A stretch of DNA of 64,000 nucleotides from Tenrec ecaudatus (GCF_050624435.1 NC_134541.1:9991483-10055482), one strand, 5' to 3'; positions 21,645 through 33,045 are shown, counted from the stretch's first letter. Numbers and translations: made by a program. The notes: a model not told the origin generated them from the sequence alone.

Positions 21645-21852
21645 GTCCCTGGGGCAGGACGTCAAGCTTGGTAGACTGGACGGGTAGCAGAAAAGAGGAA
21701 GGCCCTCAACCAGATGGGTTGACACAGTGGCTGCGACAATGGGCTAAGACACAGCGGCAACTGTGAGGCTGGCGCACGACCGGCAGTGTTTCTTTCGGGG
21801 ACGCCGAAAGCCATTATGAGTCGGAACGGACTTGGGGCACCGAACAAAAGCC
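21645..21852 (+). mobile_element. RTE (BovB-like) LINE 3' end
   Basis: Plus-strand ending: 'agaaaagaggaaggccctca', 'accagatgggttgacacagt', 'ggctgcgacaatgggctaag', 'gaccggcagtgtttctttcg' and 'tgagtcggaacggacttggg'. It matches the last ~200 bp of the element without the ACA tail. Confidence 0.85.
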
Positions 21853-22894
21853 ATGACGACACCCGACAGACAAGCCGTACATCGCCTGTAGCCACCACTC
21901 ATCTGCCAGCAGAGCTTTGCCCACTGCTGAGCCAGTGTCCACGGAGCTTCCGGATGAAGAGAAGCCAGGAAGAAAGTCCTGCCAACCCACGGATCACAGT
22001 GGTCTAATACCGAACTGGTCATAGGACTGTGCTTCCTTCCCAGTCGCATCTGCCCACCATGAGCTGGTGGCGAACCGTGACACCGACATTATCCTGGTCC
22101 CTGCTTAGCTCTTTGATTAGATCTTCACATCATCTCACAACGTGAGCAGCTCATCAAAGCGAAGCTGGCAATTCCCGGTCACACCAGCCCGGACAGGGGA
22201 CTGCCCTCGTGCTGGGCTTGCTGGCCGCTCTCAGAAATGCAATTGGCTTCTCGGCTGAGGACCACACTGCCCAGGGAAACAAACCAATCACCAGATGACG
22301 GATCAATGAGCTGCCCATTCCAAAGACAGCGGCACTGTTCCTGGAGCTACTTGGTTATGCATGAAACCGAGCCCCTACCAGATGCAAAGGGTGGGGGTGG
22401 GGGGCGGTTAAACCTAGGTCAAAATCACCCAAGACATCGGGGCCTGGCTGCAGATCAGCACAGGGCTTTGACACCCCCCCCACCCCCTGAGAAAGAGCCA
22501 CACCTTAGGCACAGAGACCCCACAGCTGAAGCCTCAGGGGCCAGGCTGGCACCGGCGAGGATGGCAGGTCAGCCCTGTCAGGGGAGGGCCCTGCACGTGG
22601 CTTCCCTGAGAGCACGGGCAATGTTCTCACAGAGGAGATGTGCTCCCCAAACTTTGTCAAAGGAGGAAATTAAGATGATTACCTACATTCAGGGGAAATT
22701 AAAGTGTTTTGGCATGAAGTTTGCTTTCTCTATCAACCATATTAAGTAGGCAATTACTCAACGCTCCATTTGGCCTGGAAGAGGCTGCCTTCGCAGGGAG
22801 AATCCTCGGTAGATGCTTCCTTGAGGGGATACAAAGCATGGGGGGGGCAGGAAAGAGCAAGGGGTCCCTCTTGGGAGGCAGGCGTGCTGAGTGC
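21853..22894. other. Single-copy-looking sequence, no gene seen
   Basis: Mixed GC sequence with C-runs and G-runs near 22391-22402 and 22474-22486. A 170-codon plus-strand frame (22237-22749) has no recognisable domain and no conserved-looking composition. Confidence 0.35.
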
Positions 22895-23005
22895 AAAGCC
22901 CAGCTTCTTACCTCTCAGGGTCTGGCCTTCTTCAAGTTGCCTTCACGTCGCTCAGCCTCAGTTTCCTGATCCTGGAAATGGGCGCGTGCCTGTCTTATGG
23001 ACCCC
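22895..23005 (+). repeat. MIR fragment
   Basis: 'cttcaagttgccttcacgtc' and 'gctcagcctcagtttcctga', then 'cctggaaatgggcgcgtg', match the MIR core 'gcaagttacttaacctctctgagcctcagtttcctcatctgtaaaatggg'. Confidence 0.65.
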
Positions 23006-23934
23006 AGTGCTGCACCTGGCTTCGACCTCTGCTTTCTTTTGCCAAGAAACTTTGCTGTGTGCCTCGCTGACACTAGGAGTTGTTAGTCAATGAAAGGCCG
23101 ACCGGGGCCGCAGGAATTTGCATGACTGGGCTTGTCTGCACACGATGTTCCCTCTGCCATTGTCACAAGAGGACTATGTCTATGTTGGCTTGCGGCAGGA
23201 GGAGACATGCAGAGGCCAGAGAGAAGTTGCCCTCTTGCATCATAGTCGAAGCCGTCCTAGATCCGCCAGCAGCCAGCCAAGCCTCAGGCAGGTGCGTGCA
23301 CCCAGCCAAGATTGGCAGAAACTGCCCCGGGAGGGAGGAGCAGGCTGAGCCCTGCCCAGCCAAGATCAGCTGTCCCTCTTTTGCCTGGGGAGCTAAACAC
23401 GGCAATCAGCATGGCTTTCTTCCACCCATGTGTGTGGGTGTTTGAAGAGCTCACGGATACAGACTTAGTTTGAAAAGATGGGTGACTCAACACCTGGACG
23501 AACCCTGGAAGCAGGCTGGCAGAATGTCTGTACTCCCAGTATGGTCGACGTGCCACTGAGAGCATGCCTGGTCTGAGGCATGTGTGCTGGTCACCCAAAG
23601 GGCCACCTCCCCTCACCAAGAGCTGCCCATCTCTCCCTTCCAAACACCTTGGGGCTCGCATGCAACACCACGGGGCAGAATGCTTCCACAGGCGGGCTGG
23701 AAATGGAAATGAACAGGAAGCCTAGTAAATCAACAATGTAGACCCCCTGGGAGGGCTCCAGACCTAAACTCATAGTCATAGTCGCTAGTTGTAGGTGCTG
23801 GGGGTGACGATGACGACAACGATGATGAAGGTGAGATGACGATGATGATGATGACGGGGAGATGATTTCAGTCTGATGGCAGAGGAAGTAACACTTTTTT
23901 ATGGCCCAAATATTTGCAAGAAAAGTGGAGTTTT
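23006..23934. other. Single-copy-looking sequence with a (GAT)n-like run
   Basis: No gene or interspersed repeat is recognised. A degenerate GAT/GAC run lies at 23806-23862 and gives an Asp/Ser/His-rich artefact frame. Confidence 0.35.
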
Positions 23935-25190
23935 TGATGCTAATTATCACTGGACTTTCACATGCAAATGAAACACTTGAAAATATCATGACTTAAGGAA
24001 ATAGAGGAAAGAGCTAGGAGGCAAAGGACATTTATAGAAATCTAAATACAGGCATGTACATATGTAACTATATTGATATATGAGGATGGGGAAATAGATC
24101 TATGTGCCTATATTTATAGGTTTAGTATTAAGGTAGCAGATGGACATTGAGCCTCCACTCAAGTACTCCCTCACTGAAAATATACTTTGTTTTACTAAAC
24201 TGGTATTCTATGATGCTCACCTTCCCAACACAATCGCTGAAGACCAAGCGGGTGAATAAGCAAATGTGGTGAAGAAAGCTGATGGTGCCTGACTATCAAA
24301 AGATATACCATCTGGGGTCTTAAAGGCTGGAAAGTACACAAGCAGCCATCTAGCTGAGAAGCAACAAAGCCCACATGGAAGAAGTACACCAGTCTGTGCA
24401 ATCACAAGGTGTCAAAGGGATTGGGTATCAGGCATCATCAAAACAAAAAATCATATCATTGTGAATAATGGGGTAGTGTGGAGTGGAGACCCAAAGCCCA
24501 TTTGTAGGCTACTTGACATCCCCTTACAGAAGGGTCTCAGGGAGGAGACAAGCTAGAAAGGGTACAGTATAGCAACGATGAAACATACAACTTTCCTCTA
24601 GTTCCTAAATGCTTCCTACTCCCCCCCCCCCCACTATCATGACCTCAATTCTACCTTAAAAGTCTGGCTAAACCAGAGGATGTACTGGTACAGATAGGAA
24701 CTGGAAACACAGGGAATCCAGGACAGATGATCCCTGAAGGACCAGTGGTATGAGTGGCGATACTGGGAGGGCATAGGGAGGTTGGGGTAGAAAGGGGAAA
24801 CTGATTACAAGCATCTACATATCACCTCCTCCCTGGGGAACGGACAACAGAAAAGTGGGTAAAGTGAGACGTCGGACAGTGCAAGATATGACAAAATAAT
24901 AATTTATAAGTTATCAAGGGTTCATGAGGGAAGAGGGGAGAGGAACTGATGCCAGGGGCTTAGGTGGAGAGCAAATGTTTTGAGAATGGTGAGGGCAATG
25001 AATGTACAAATGTACTTTACACAATGTATGTATGTATGGATTGTGATGAGTTGTATGAGCCCCTAATAAAATGATTTTTAAAAAATTAGAAAAGAAAATA
25101 CCACGACTTGGGTCAGGTGGACCTTAGTCCTCCAAAGGATGCCTCTGCTCACTCACATTTGGAAGGGGTCTTGGGCACCAGGCTTGTTCC
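23935..25190 (-). mobile_element. RTE (BovB-like) LINE fragment, split by an L1 insertion
   Basis: The left piece (about 23935-23994) has 'actttcacatgcaaatgaaa' and 'cacttgaaaatatcatgact'. The right piece (from about 25094) has 'accacgacttgggtcaggtg', then 'gaccttagtcctccaaagga'. Together they read through as one reversed RTE segment (remembered form: 'ttcgcatgcatatgaggcgattgaaaacaccatggcttgggtcaggcgcacctta'). The L1 end sits exactly between them. Confidence 0.75.
23995..25093 (+). mobile_element. LINE-1 3' end (tenrec-type 3' UTR), 5'-truncated
   Basis: About 1.1 kb of LINE-1 3' untranslated sequence. The segment 'catctggggtcttaaaggct...gcagccatct' (24310-24352) is shared with the elephant L1 3' UTR as I remember it. 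The rest matches the form I recall as abundant in tenrec. It closes with an AATAAA signal at 25064-25069 and an A-rich tail. A 16 bp duplication of the target flanks it (23979-23994 and 25094-25109, two mismatches). It has no ORF2, so it cannot move on its own. Confidence 0.85.
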
Positions 25191-25229
25191 TGGAGTAGGT
25201 GCTGTTTGAAATAACATCTATCCCTAGAG

Positions 25230-25347
25230 GTGGCCTCCAGCCTTGGAACCATTGTGAGGATGGGCAGAACTGAGTCACATGTTGTGCTGTTGTCCACGGG
25301 TCATTATGGGTCAGAATGGACTCGATGGCACCCAACCACAATAACGT
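25230..25347 (+). mobile_element. RTE (BovB-like) LINE 3' end
   Basis: Plus-strand end: 'accattgtgaggatgggcag', 'cacatgttgtgctgttgtcc', 'gggtcagaatggactcgatg' and 'gcacccaaccacaataac'. It lies next to an RTE piece of the opposite orientation. Confidence 0.7.
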
Positions 25348-25357
25348 CTCTAACTGA

Positions 25358-25556
25358 GAAGTCCTGAGGGCGTGGTGGGTTATGTGTTGGGCTGGGAACC
25401 ACAAGGTCAGCAGTTGGAAATCACCAGCTCTTTCTCAGGAGAAAGAGAAAGATCGCAACTGTGGTAATGAGTTATAGTTTCAGAAACCCACAGGGGCTGT
25501 TTTACTCTGTCCTACAGAGAGAGTCACTGTGAGTGACAGTCGACTGGATGGTGTCC
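25358..25556 (+). repeat. AfroSINE-type SINE, full length
   Basis: A plus-strand copy: 'gtcctgagggcgtggtgggt', 'tgttgggctgggaaccacaa', 'ggtcagcagttggaaatcac', 'gtttcagaaacccacagggg', 'ttactctgtcctacagagag', ending in the tail 'agtcgactggatggtgtcc'. Confidence 0.9.
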
Positions 25557-26480
25557 GACGGGAGGGAGAGTCGAGAGGCCACGAGGTTTGAGAGCAACTC
25601 CACCACCCTTACATAAGGACCCTCTCTTCCCCAAACACCTAGAGAAGACACTGCCACACATGACCCGCTCTCCCATCCTGGAAGCCACATGTTGGCCAGG
25701 ACATGTATTTTGGTTGGCTTGTCCAGTGTTTATACACTTTTAAAAGATGTTGTCAAGCTCCAAGAATCAGGAAATGTCTGTCTTACACACCAAGAAAAGG
25801 GATCGAGCGTCTAGTTTCTCTTGAAAAGAAAGAAAAAGGTAGCCGCCCCCCCGCCACGGGGAGCTGGGGGCAGTTGTGCCTTCTAGAGGCAGGGCGGGTT
25901 GTGCAGGTGCCCAAGGTCCCCAAGCTCCCTACAGTCCCGGCCTGAGAGCGGCAACACTAATGGTCAGTTGGCATCCTTCTTGCTCCATGTCTTGGAGCAG
26001 TCAAATTCTTATCTGAACCCAGGATGCGTTCCAAAGCGGACGGGTTCAGACTGGAGAATGAAATAAGAAAGCTGCTTATTTCCTTCCCCAGGCTCGATTT
26101 GGGGGCACTAAGAGCTTGTGACCCTACATTTCATCCTCAAAACATGAAGAGACACGTAGGATTTTAAGACAGGATGTATTGTTTTCTCAGATGTCTCCAT
26201 ATGTCTCACACACACATACACACACACAAATATCTAGGGAGTCACAGCCACGAAGCAACTTGTAAACAATGCTGATGTTGTCTTTTGGACGTGTTTTTAA
26301 TTTTGTCCCCAAATAGCAATATTTGTTTCACAAGAAGTTCTCCATATTGGCTAAGGGAGGTGGGCGGGGGTGGGGGTGGGGTGGTGGAAATTCTGATCAC
26401 TGGAACTTTAAGTAAGAGTCTGAAAAGACAGCAAAAAAAAAAAAAATGTTGTGGCAAACCGGGGGGGAAAAGACACCATT
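25557..26480. other. Single-copy-looking sequence, no gene seen
   Basis: It contains a short CA run (26208-26227), G-runs at 26365-26384 and an A-run (26432-26445). No gene is recognised. Confidence 0.35.
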
Positions 26481-27165
26481 TGTAAGGAAGAACTATTTGT
26501 ATGGAATATCATGAGGAAGTAAGTGCATCGTGACAATTTTGTCCCTCTCCGATGATTTGATTGTCAGTAATGAAGACCACGGGAGGGTGTTAAATGTGCG
26601 CCCGTGAAGGATCTATTTCACTTCTATGGCAAATTATGCAACTCAGGGCTTGCTAGCGCCTGGCAAAATACAAATGTATTTGAATGGAATTCAAATTGTT
26701 GCTCTCCGCCTAAGACACAGGTAATATCACCAGGGGTCCTGTCTTCAGATTTGTCTAAGAGGTAAGAGTTTAAGTAATAGTAGCAGTATTACAAAATTGC
26801 CTTTAAACACTGAAAACATTTTTACTTTGTTACAGGGTGTAATTTCCTCCTTTTCTCTCTAATGGCTCATGTACCGAAAATGATACATTAATGTGATTTT
26901 TCAAATTTAGTTACCTGTGTGTGTGTGTGCGTGTGTGCGCACACGCGTGCGTGCTAAAATTATATGTTCTCATCATTGCCCTGTTTGTCAGTTCCCAGAA
27001 TCCATTTATCCCTGGCTTCTTACAGTGCTATAATTTAGAGCTTCATGTCACAGAACTTTCATAAACTTTTTTTTCCTTTTAAAAACAAGACACAAAATAG
27101 TTGCAATAAAATCTGATGAAAATGCTTCTAGTTCAACTTTTGAAATCTTTCAATTATGTTTTGAA
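26481..27165. other. AT-rich single-copy block; candidate conserved non-coding sequence
   Basis: About 680 bp with no recognisable interspersed repeat apart from the GT/GC tract inside. It is rich in AT-type motifs ('caaatgtatttgaatggaat', 'ttacaaaattgcctttaaac', 'gatacattaatgtgattttt'). It may hold regulatory elements. There is no coding signal. Confidence 0.3.
26916..26954 (+). repeat. (GT)n/(GC)n alternating tract
   Basis: A 39 bp unbroken purine/pyrimidine alternation that mixes GT, GC and AC steps. It is a likely Z-DNA former under supercoiling. Confidence 0.9.
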
Positions 27166-28019
27166 TGACTATCATGCTTTCCAGTATTCCCGCTCTGTGC
27201 ACTCTCTCCTCCCGTGACAGGCTCTCTGGGCAGGGGAAGAAATTACTGGAAGAGAGAGTCACTTTCAGCCACTTATTTTGCTCCCCTCGTCACTTCGGAT
27301 TCTTGGGTGTGCGTGCATGCTCACTCCGTGCAGACAAGAGGAGAAGGCAGGGACTGGTTGCGGATCGAAAGCCCCGATTCCGTTTAAACTCCAGTGATCT
27401 AAATGGGATGTGGGAAGGGGCTTGGTGGCGGGTTGGGAGGAGGCTGTGATTGCGTGAGCGTCTGGCTATATACCAGAGGGAGACATAAAAAGAAATTCAT
27501 AACGAGAGGGGGGCTTGTTAAAAACAACAGAGCCTAGTGAGTGCTCGCAAACAACTGTCGATGCCCGTGCATATTAGATCTGGCCGTTCCCCACCAGGCA
27601 GAAGTGACTTTGTGGACGTCGTGTGAGCTCATAGATTGTTCTGGAAGCAGCAAGACCTTAAAAGCCAGCACCGGAAAGCCCCTGGAATGGTGCTATTTAG
27701 TGCAAGCCTAAAAATGAGGTGGCGCTGGCCTTTGGAACTCTCTCAAAATGTTCTTCAGACAGTGAGGACAAGCAGTGTTCTTTCAGCCTGCTGTGATCCA
27801 GAGGGTGTGTACCCATAGATCACCAGGCTTTTCCCCCGAGTCTCGGGGATTCGGGAGGCTCCACAGACGCCATGGCTGGCCTGGGTGTGTTCTAAGGACT
27901 GCCACCTGCGCAGCACCTGGCACCACCCAACAGGCTGCCCAGCACAACACAGCCACTGGCAGCCAGCAGGGCCGCTTGAAGAGCATAAACAGACCCAGGA
28001 GAAATGGAACCCGAATGTT
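27166..28019. other. Single-copy-looking sequence, no gene seen
   Basis: No repeat or gene is recognised for certain. The 27780-27900 part may include a diverged type b SINE ('catagatcaccaggcttttc'). A 155-codon plus-strand frame (27775-28242) runs into the neighbouring RTE end and is not credible. Confidence 0.35.
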
Positions 28020-28205
28020 TCTCAGAAGGGAGTGCCTTTGGCCGGCAGTGGGCACCTTACCAGGAAAGAGGCCTTGCCGGATAAATGATATCATGCTCGG
28101 TCAAAGCGAGGGCAGATGGAAAGGAGGAGATGGGCTGCCGATGAACGCCAGCACTTCTACCCTGTCCCACGGGGTTGCTATGAGTTGGCATGGGCCTGAT
28201 GGCTG
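28020..28205 (+). mobile_element. RTE (BovB-like) LINE 3' end
   Basis: The plus-strand text 'aatgatatcatgctcggtca' (for 'ggacatcatgcttggtaaa'), 'aagcgagggcagatggaaag', 'ggggttgctatgagttggca' and 'tgggcctgatggctgtga' matches the closing part of the element. It carries an internal deletion. Confidence 0.65.
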
Positions 28206-28839
28206 TGAGTCACCGCGTTCTTGCATCAGACGCTGCCATTAGGAAACCCAGAACCAGCCCCGGGCCTCCTGTCTCTGCTGGGTTTATTATTGGGGGTGAA
28301 CCTCCCCCTTCCATTACCCACCCTTTCCTCTCCCCTCTAAAGTGTAAATCCTCTATTTCTTGCAAAATTGCCCCCCCAAGTCTTTCTTCGCAATCCACCT
28401 GCCCCCAACTATTCCCATGCTGTGTTATAAGGACATCCAGCAGGGTGGCAGAGGCCTTCACAGGCACCTGGCTCTTGCGTGTGGAGATTTATTTTACCCC
28501 ATGAACGCACCAGTGCCTTCTGAGCCTCTTGATCAACCAGTTGTGATCAACAGCTCATCTGTTTACTGCACAGGTGCAGAATCTCCCTGAGCAACCACGG
28601 GGGGATGGCAGTTCCATCCTTCCTCCATGTGGCCCCACGCGAGCGTGACTGTGATGGTACCAACCCGAAGTATGCCCCCCACCTTGCACCTGGTTGCCAG
28701 GTCAGCCAGTGAGTACCTGGAAAACCGGGGATGGGGGGCCAGGCTGGGGAAGGTCTAGAAGCAGCCTAGAGGAACCTGTGGAATCTGCCCACTCCTTGGC
28801 CCAAAGGGGGCGCTAGGCGGAGAATCACCTAGAATCCAA
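28206..28839. other. Single-copy-looking sequence, no gene seen
   Basis: There is no gene or repeat family that I can name. Confidence 0.35.
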
Positions 28840-29010
28840 GAGTGCATTGGTACCACCAAAGCTTTGAAGACCCAGCTGCTGACTGAAGGGCTGGTGCTTC
28901 AAGGCCACCTGTTCCCATGACGGTGACAGCCTGGCCACTTCCCTGAGTTGTTCTATTTCCTCACATCCAGTTACCATGGATCGGAATGGACCTGACAGCA
29001 CCCAACTGCC
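28840..29010 (+). repeat. AfroSINE-type SINE, strongly diverged
   Basis: Only the tail ('ccatggatcggaatggacct', 'gacagcacccaactgcc') and a vague head ('agtgcattggtaccaccaaa') are recognisable. Confidence 0.4.
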
Positions 29011-29179
29011 CCTGCGTGACCTCAGACCATGGGCGTCTTGGCTTCGGCTCCCGAATGACTGCTGAGTGTTTTCCTGGGCCCCTAGGTCCTGTTGGCCAGA
29101 CCACAGTCTTTCTTTGAGACCTCACCCCCCCCCCCCCAAATTTATGTCCCCTTCACTCCCTGCTCTCCAAGCACCTCAG

Positions 29180-29362
29180 CAGCGGCCTTTGTGCTCCATG
29201 TCCCCTTGCCTGGAATGACCCCTCCCTTCCCCTCGCCAACCCATTCCCTCCCCCCATGCTGCTCAAAGAGGCCCTTCCTGATGATCTGAATTAATATTGG
29301 AACCCCGCCCCCGCCTCCGTTACTGTCATTCTCTATTCTTTAGCCTCGTGTTATTTCTTTTC
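29180..29362 (+). mobile_element. L2 LINE 3' fragment
   Basis: 'tccccttgcctggaatgacc', 'caaagaggcccttcctgatg' and 'tactgtcattctctattctt' follow the L2 3' end ('ccctctgcctggaatgctcttcc...agagaggccttccctgaccacc'). It is an ancient, non-coding remnant. Confidence 0.7.
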
Positions 29363-29369
29363 TTAAGAG

Positions 29370-29540
29370 ACCCAATCCAATGCCAACCTCTTTCTAGTCA
29401 TTTCCAACTCAGGGCAAGCCGTGTGTCAGAGTGGAGCTGTGCTCCACGGGGTGCGGATGCAGTGGCTGGTTTTCCCTAAGTAGATGGGCAGGCCTTTATT
29501 CCACAGGGCCTCTTGGTTAGTGGCCAAGTGCGTTTGCCAT
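29370..29540 (-). repeat. AfroSINE-type SINE, type b
   Basis: Reverse-strand: 'acccaatccaatgccaacct' (tail), 'agtggagctgtgctccacgg', 'agtagatgggcaggccttta', then the head 'gcctcttggttagtggccaa'. Confidence 0.6.
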
Positions 29541-30477
29541 TGGTACCACTCAGGGCTGTGGCCAACACCAAACAACCCCAGATGTGGCCACAAGTGCGTC
29601 ACCTTGCTCTGTTGCAGCAGGTCCGGCACCTATGGCAAGGGCCTGGCATGCCCATCTGCACACAGCCCAAGGAGGGCCGTGGCCGGCGCTCACTGAATGA
29701 CTCCATGCTGGCAGGAGGGAGCCTGGCGTTTTTAAAGGGAGGGGTGGTGTGCGGCGGAGGAGGGAGGCTGATCTCTACAAGGAAGTCCTGCCCTGGGACA
29801 AGCCACCGAGAACCACTCTCTCCGCTTCCAAGGAAGAGAAGATCGTGTAGCAGCTCAGATGCATCCCGAAAGTCGCCGGGCACGGTTTCAGAACATCACC
29901 CCCACTCACTTAGCGCACGCATACATTGTTCATGCAGTGGATTTTGCTGGAGGCAAATAAATACATAGCCCGGGCATAAAATAATTTAAGCAGGAGGGCC
30001 AGATAATCACGCTTCCCTTTTCCCAGCTCTTCTCGAAGGGAGTTTTGGTGGGAATGGGTTGTGTGGGTCAAGTCCAAAGAGCTCCCTTGTCCGACATGCA
30101 GCGGAGTGCAAAGAGGTTGTGGGGGGTGGGGCGGGGAGGGCAGAAAGCCACAGAGTCTCTCCCAAGACGCCTGTGTGGCCCCGTGGTTTTCTGACACGCG
30201 GAGCAGCAGGGCCCAGGCAATGGCATTTGGCCCCGAGGTGAAAAGGCGCGTTGTGGCAGCGTCTACTGAGATCCCCACGCAGGGGCAGGGGTGACCTGGA
30301 TCATGGTGCCTCACTGAAGAGAGCTTCCGAGTCGAGAGACGTGTCTCAAATCAAGAACTACCGAGACTCAAGGCCTGGAACAAAGACGCTGGCCCCTTCT
30401 TCGCCACATGCTCGGCGCGTGCCTGCCCGTGGGACTCGTGCTGATTCGAGGACCTTTGATGCAAACGTATCCAGCCA
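29541..30477. other. Single-copy-looking sequence, no gene seen
   Basis: Nothing is recognised. It is somewhat GC-rich toward the right. Confidence 0.35.
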
Positions 30478-30590
30478 AACCCTCAATGAAACCCACAGCC
30501 AGAGTCGACTCTGACGCCCACGGCCCTCTAGGACTGCTCCTGCCCCAGGGTTTCCAAGGTGATGCTGCAGTCTGCAGAAGCAGGCCGACT
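30478..30590 (-). repeat. AfroSINE-type SINE, tail half
   Basis: 'agccagagtcgactctgacg', 'cccacggccctctaggactg' and 'ccccagggtttccaaggtga' are the reversed tail of the SINE. This segment lies inside the longest open frame of the window (30408-31334), which argues that the frame is not a gene. Confidence 0.75.
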
Positions 30591-30934
30591 CCATCCATCT
30601 CCATCTCCTCCGAGAAGCTGGTGGGTCCCAACGCCTGGCATTTTGGTTCGAAACCTGACGCGAAGTACCCCGTGCCCCAGGCTCCTTATAGATTCAGGAG
30701 AGAGCAGGAAAGGGCAAGTGATGGTGGAGATGGGGTCAAGCGGTCAGCACCCACTTGCAAAATGGTGGTTAGCTGCCTGTGTCACAGATACTGTGCTGGG
30801 GGACCCGTGGTGAGGGGGGGCCAGACAGCGCAGGTGTTTCTCCTGGACCCCGGCTTGGGATGTTTCTATGCTTGGGGAAGTGGCCTTCTGCCAACCCGAA
30901 CCGGATGGGTCTGTGTGAGGAGAGAGAGGGGAAG

Positions 30935-31075
30935 CCTATGGCACTGGAAGCACAGTGTGGACCGGATTAGACTAAAGGCTGGCAGTTCAAACCCACCCAG
31001 AGCCCATTCAGAAGTAAGGTCTACAGAACGGGGTCAGAAAGAACACCTCTATGCAAACCCTCCTTGGAATGCAGA
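30935..31075 (+). repeat. AfroSINE-type SINE, type b middle
   Basis: Plus-strand: 'ggctggcagttcaaacccac', 'ccagagcccattcagaagta', 'aggtctacagaacggggtca' and 'gaacacctctatgcaaaccc'. Confidence 0.65.
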
Positions 31076-31264
31076 TCTCCTCTCAACACCCCCCCCCCCA
31101 CAACCGGGTCTCCAGAGTCCACCACTCATCCCCCACCCAGGGGGCCGACGGCTCAGGGTCAACACAGCCGTCAGCCAGCTAAGTGTGCATCAACACTGTG
31201 CATCTCTCAGGCTCTGGGAGGCTCCCTGCCCCCCAGACGTGCCACAGAACAAGTTCTTTCCGAT
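31076..31264. other. C-run and unclassified sequence
   Basis: A C-run of about 12 lies at 31089-31100. Nothing else is recognised. Confidence 0.3.
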
Positions 31265-31680
31265 GGAGCCCCAGTGGCGTAGTGGTTACATGTGCTGGGC
31301 TGCTAACCTGCTAATCTCAGGACAAGCAGTTTGAAACCGTCAGTCGCCCCAAAGGAGAGACACGAGGCTTTCCACTCCCATAAACAATGAAAGCAACAAG
31401 TCAGACGACGCTGCCATCGAGTTGCTGTCAACTCATAGCGCTCTCCGAGAGGACAGGGGAACAGGGACAAAGGCCCTGCGAGGTTCCGAGATGGTGACTC
31501 TTTACGGGAGACGACCGCGTCGCTTTCTCCCATGGAGTGCCCAGGCCAACAAGGATCCACAAGGTCACCAGGCCTCCTGGTAAAGACGGGCAGCCTCGGA
31601 AACCTACAGGGCCAGTTCTTCCCTGTCCGAGAGGGTCGCTATGAGCCGGCATAGTCTTGATGGTGGTAAGTTTTAGTTCT
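31265..31680 (+). repeat. Composite of SINEs: a plus-strand copy split by a minus-strand copy
   Basis: The plus-strand head ('agccccagtggcgtagtggt' to 'cacgaggctttccactccc', 31267-31380) is interrupted by a minus-strand copy (about 31400-31582: 'cgctgccatcgagttgctgt' to 'aggtcaccaggcctcctgg'). The plus-strand tail then resumes ('gcctcggaaacctacagggc', 'gtcgctatgagccggcatag'). Confidence 0.8.
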
Positions 31681-31689
31681 GGAGTTCGC

Positions 31690-32960
31690 AAAGAGCAGCC
31701 ATTGAAACCCCATGGATCGCAGTGGTACTTGGATACACACGGGGCCACCGTCATTTGCATGGGCTCCAAAGAGAACCCGTCTATGAGTCCAGGCAGAGAG
31801 AGACCAGACAGAAAGACCTGGCTATCGAATGCTGAAAACGACGCAAACCTTAGAGATCACCACAGAGCATCCAGTATCAGGTAGAGTGCTGGCCCATGGA
31901 GCCTGAGGTTGCAAGATGATCAGAAGACACAGAGTGTCTCTGGTGTGGCCAGGATTGTTACGATGATGCCGGATGGGTACAATTTCACCTTCTGCCCATG
32001 AGGGTCACCCTAGGCCAGGACACCATGAGCAGCAAGGGCCACTAGGCTCTGCTATTGTTCAAATACACGTCTCGTGTCCTCTTGATGACATCGTTTCTGA
32101 CACAAGGGCGAGTTCTGGGCACAGAGGCCAGCTGCTTTGTGCCTCTTAGCTATTCTGGACCCATTATGGGGACTTTTCCACCGTCACATTGACCGAGAGA
32201 CTCCTATTATCAGAGCGCAGCAAATATATGCATAGCCCAGTCGGACACACGCCAGCAAACAGAATAGGCAGGCAGCAATCAGGTACATTCCAGATACATG
32301 AGTGGCTTATAAATAAACATTTGATACACCAAACAGAGATAAATGGACAATAAATAAGTGGATTTAATATGGATAGATACACAAAACTATTTCAGGGAGA
32401 TTAACAGCAGTAGCTGAGGATGTGGTGGGGGTGGGGTAGGGGGGGCAAATAAACAGATTCTGCAAAGAAAGCGAAGGGGATCAGGGACTAAGGTTATCCC
32501 CTCCAGGAGCTGCTGCAACCGTCAGCGAGCATCAGTCTCCCCTCGTTCCCAGTGCATGTCAAGGCCTCTAATCTGTTGTAAGCCCTATTCTCTGCAGACA
32601 GATATAACACCAGTGAGCGAGCAGTAGAACCGCCTATTCCTACTTCTCTGACACCAGACTTCTTACACAGGCCTTCCTTGCCGGCTGCACAAGGGCGGGC
32701 AGGGGCGGGTCTGGGGGTTTCCAGAACTTGCACTCGCACTGAAAGGCACCAGCTCTGGAGCTGCGGTAGAGATTCCTTTCACAGCAGCCCTGCTGTCCCG
32801 GCTCTGGCTCCTCTCCCCACAAAAGGTCCACCTAGCTCGGCCTCCGAGAGCCTCTTAGCAAAAGGAGCCAGTGAACTTTTACTCAAGGCAGCTCCGTGTC
32901 GGAGACCCACACTCCGGGCATTCTCTGGGGCTGGTTTTTAGGACGTTGACCCTCCATATC
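31690..32960. other. Single-copy-looking sequence, no gene seen
   Basis: Most is unclassified. The 32160-32400 part is AT-rich. No frame has a recognisable domain. Confidence 0.35.
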
Positions 32961-32966
32961 TTTCTC

Positions 32967-33045
32967 CCAAGGGGCCTCTGAGTGGATTCGAACCTCCAAC
33001 CTGCCTGCGAGTTAGCAGCCGAGTTACACCAGCGATCTAGTTACA
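32967..33045 (-). repeat. AfroSINE-type SINE, type b head
   Basis: 'ggggcctctgagtggattcg', 'aacctccaacctgcctgcga' and 'gttagcagccgagttacacc' form the reversed tRNA head. Confidence 0.75.

Noticed and set aside
22237..22749. 170-codon plus-strand frame
   Set aside because: No domain is seen, it contains G- and C-run artefacts, and nothing nearby supports an exon.
30408..31334. Longest open frame in the window (308 codons, plus strand)
   Set aside because: It crosses a reversed SINE tail (30478-30590), a plus-strand SINE middle (30935-31075), a C-run and a SINE head (from 31265). It has no recognisable domain.
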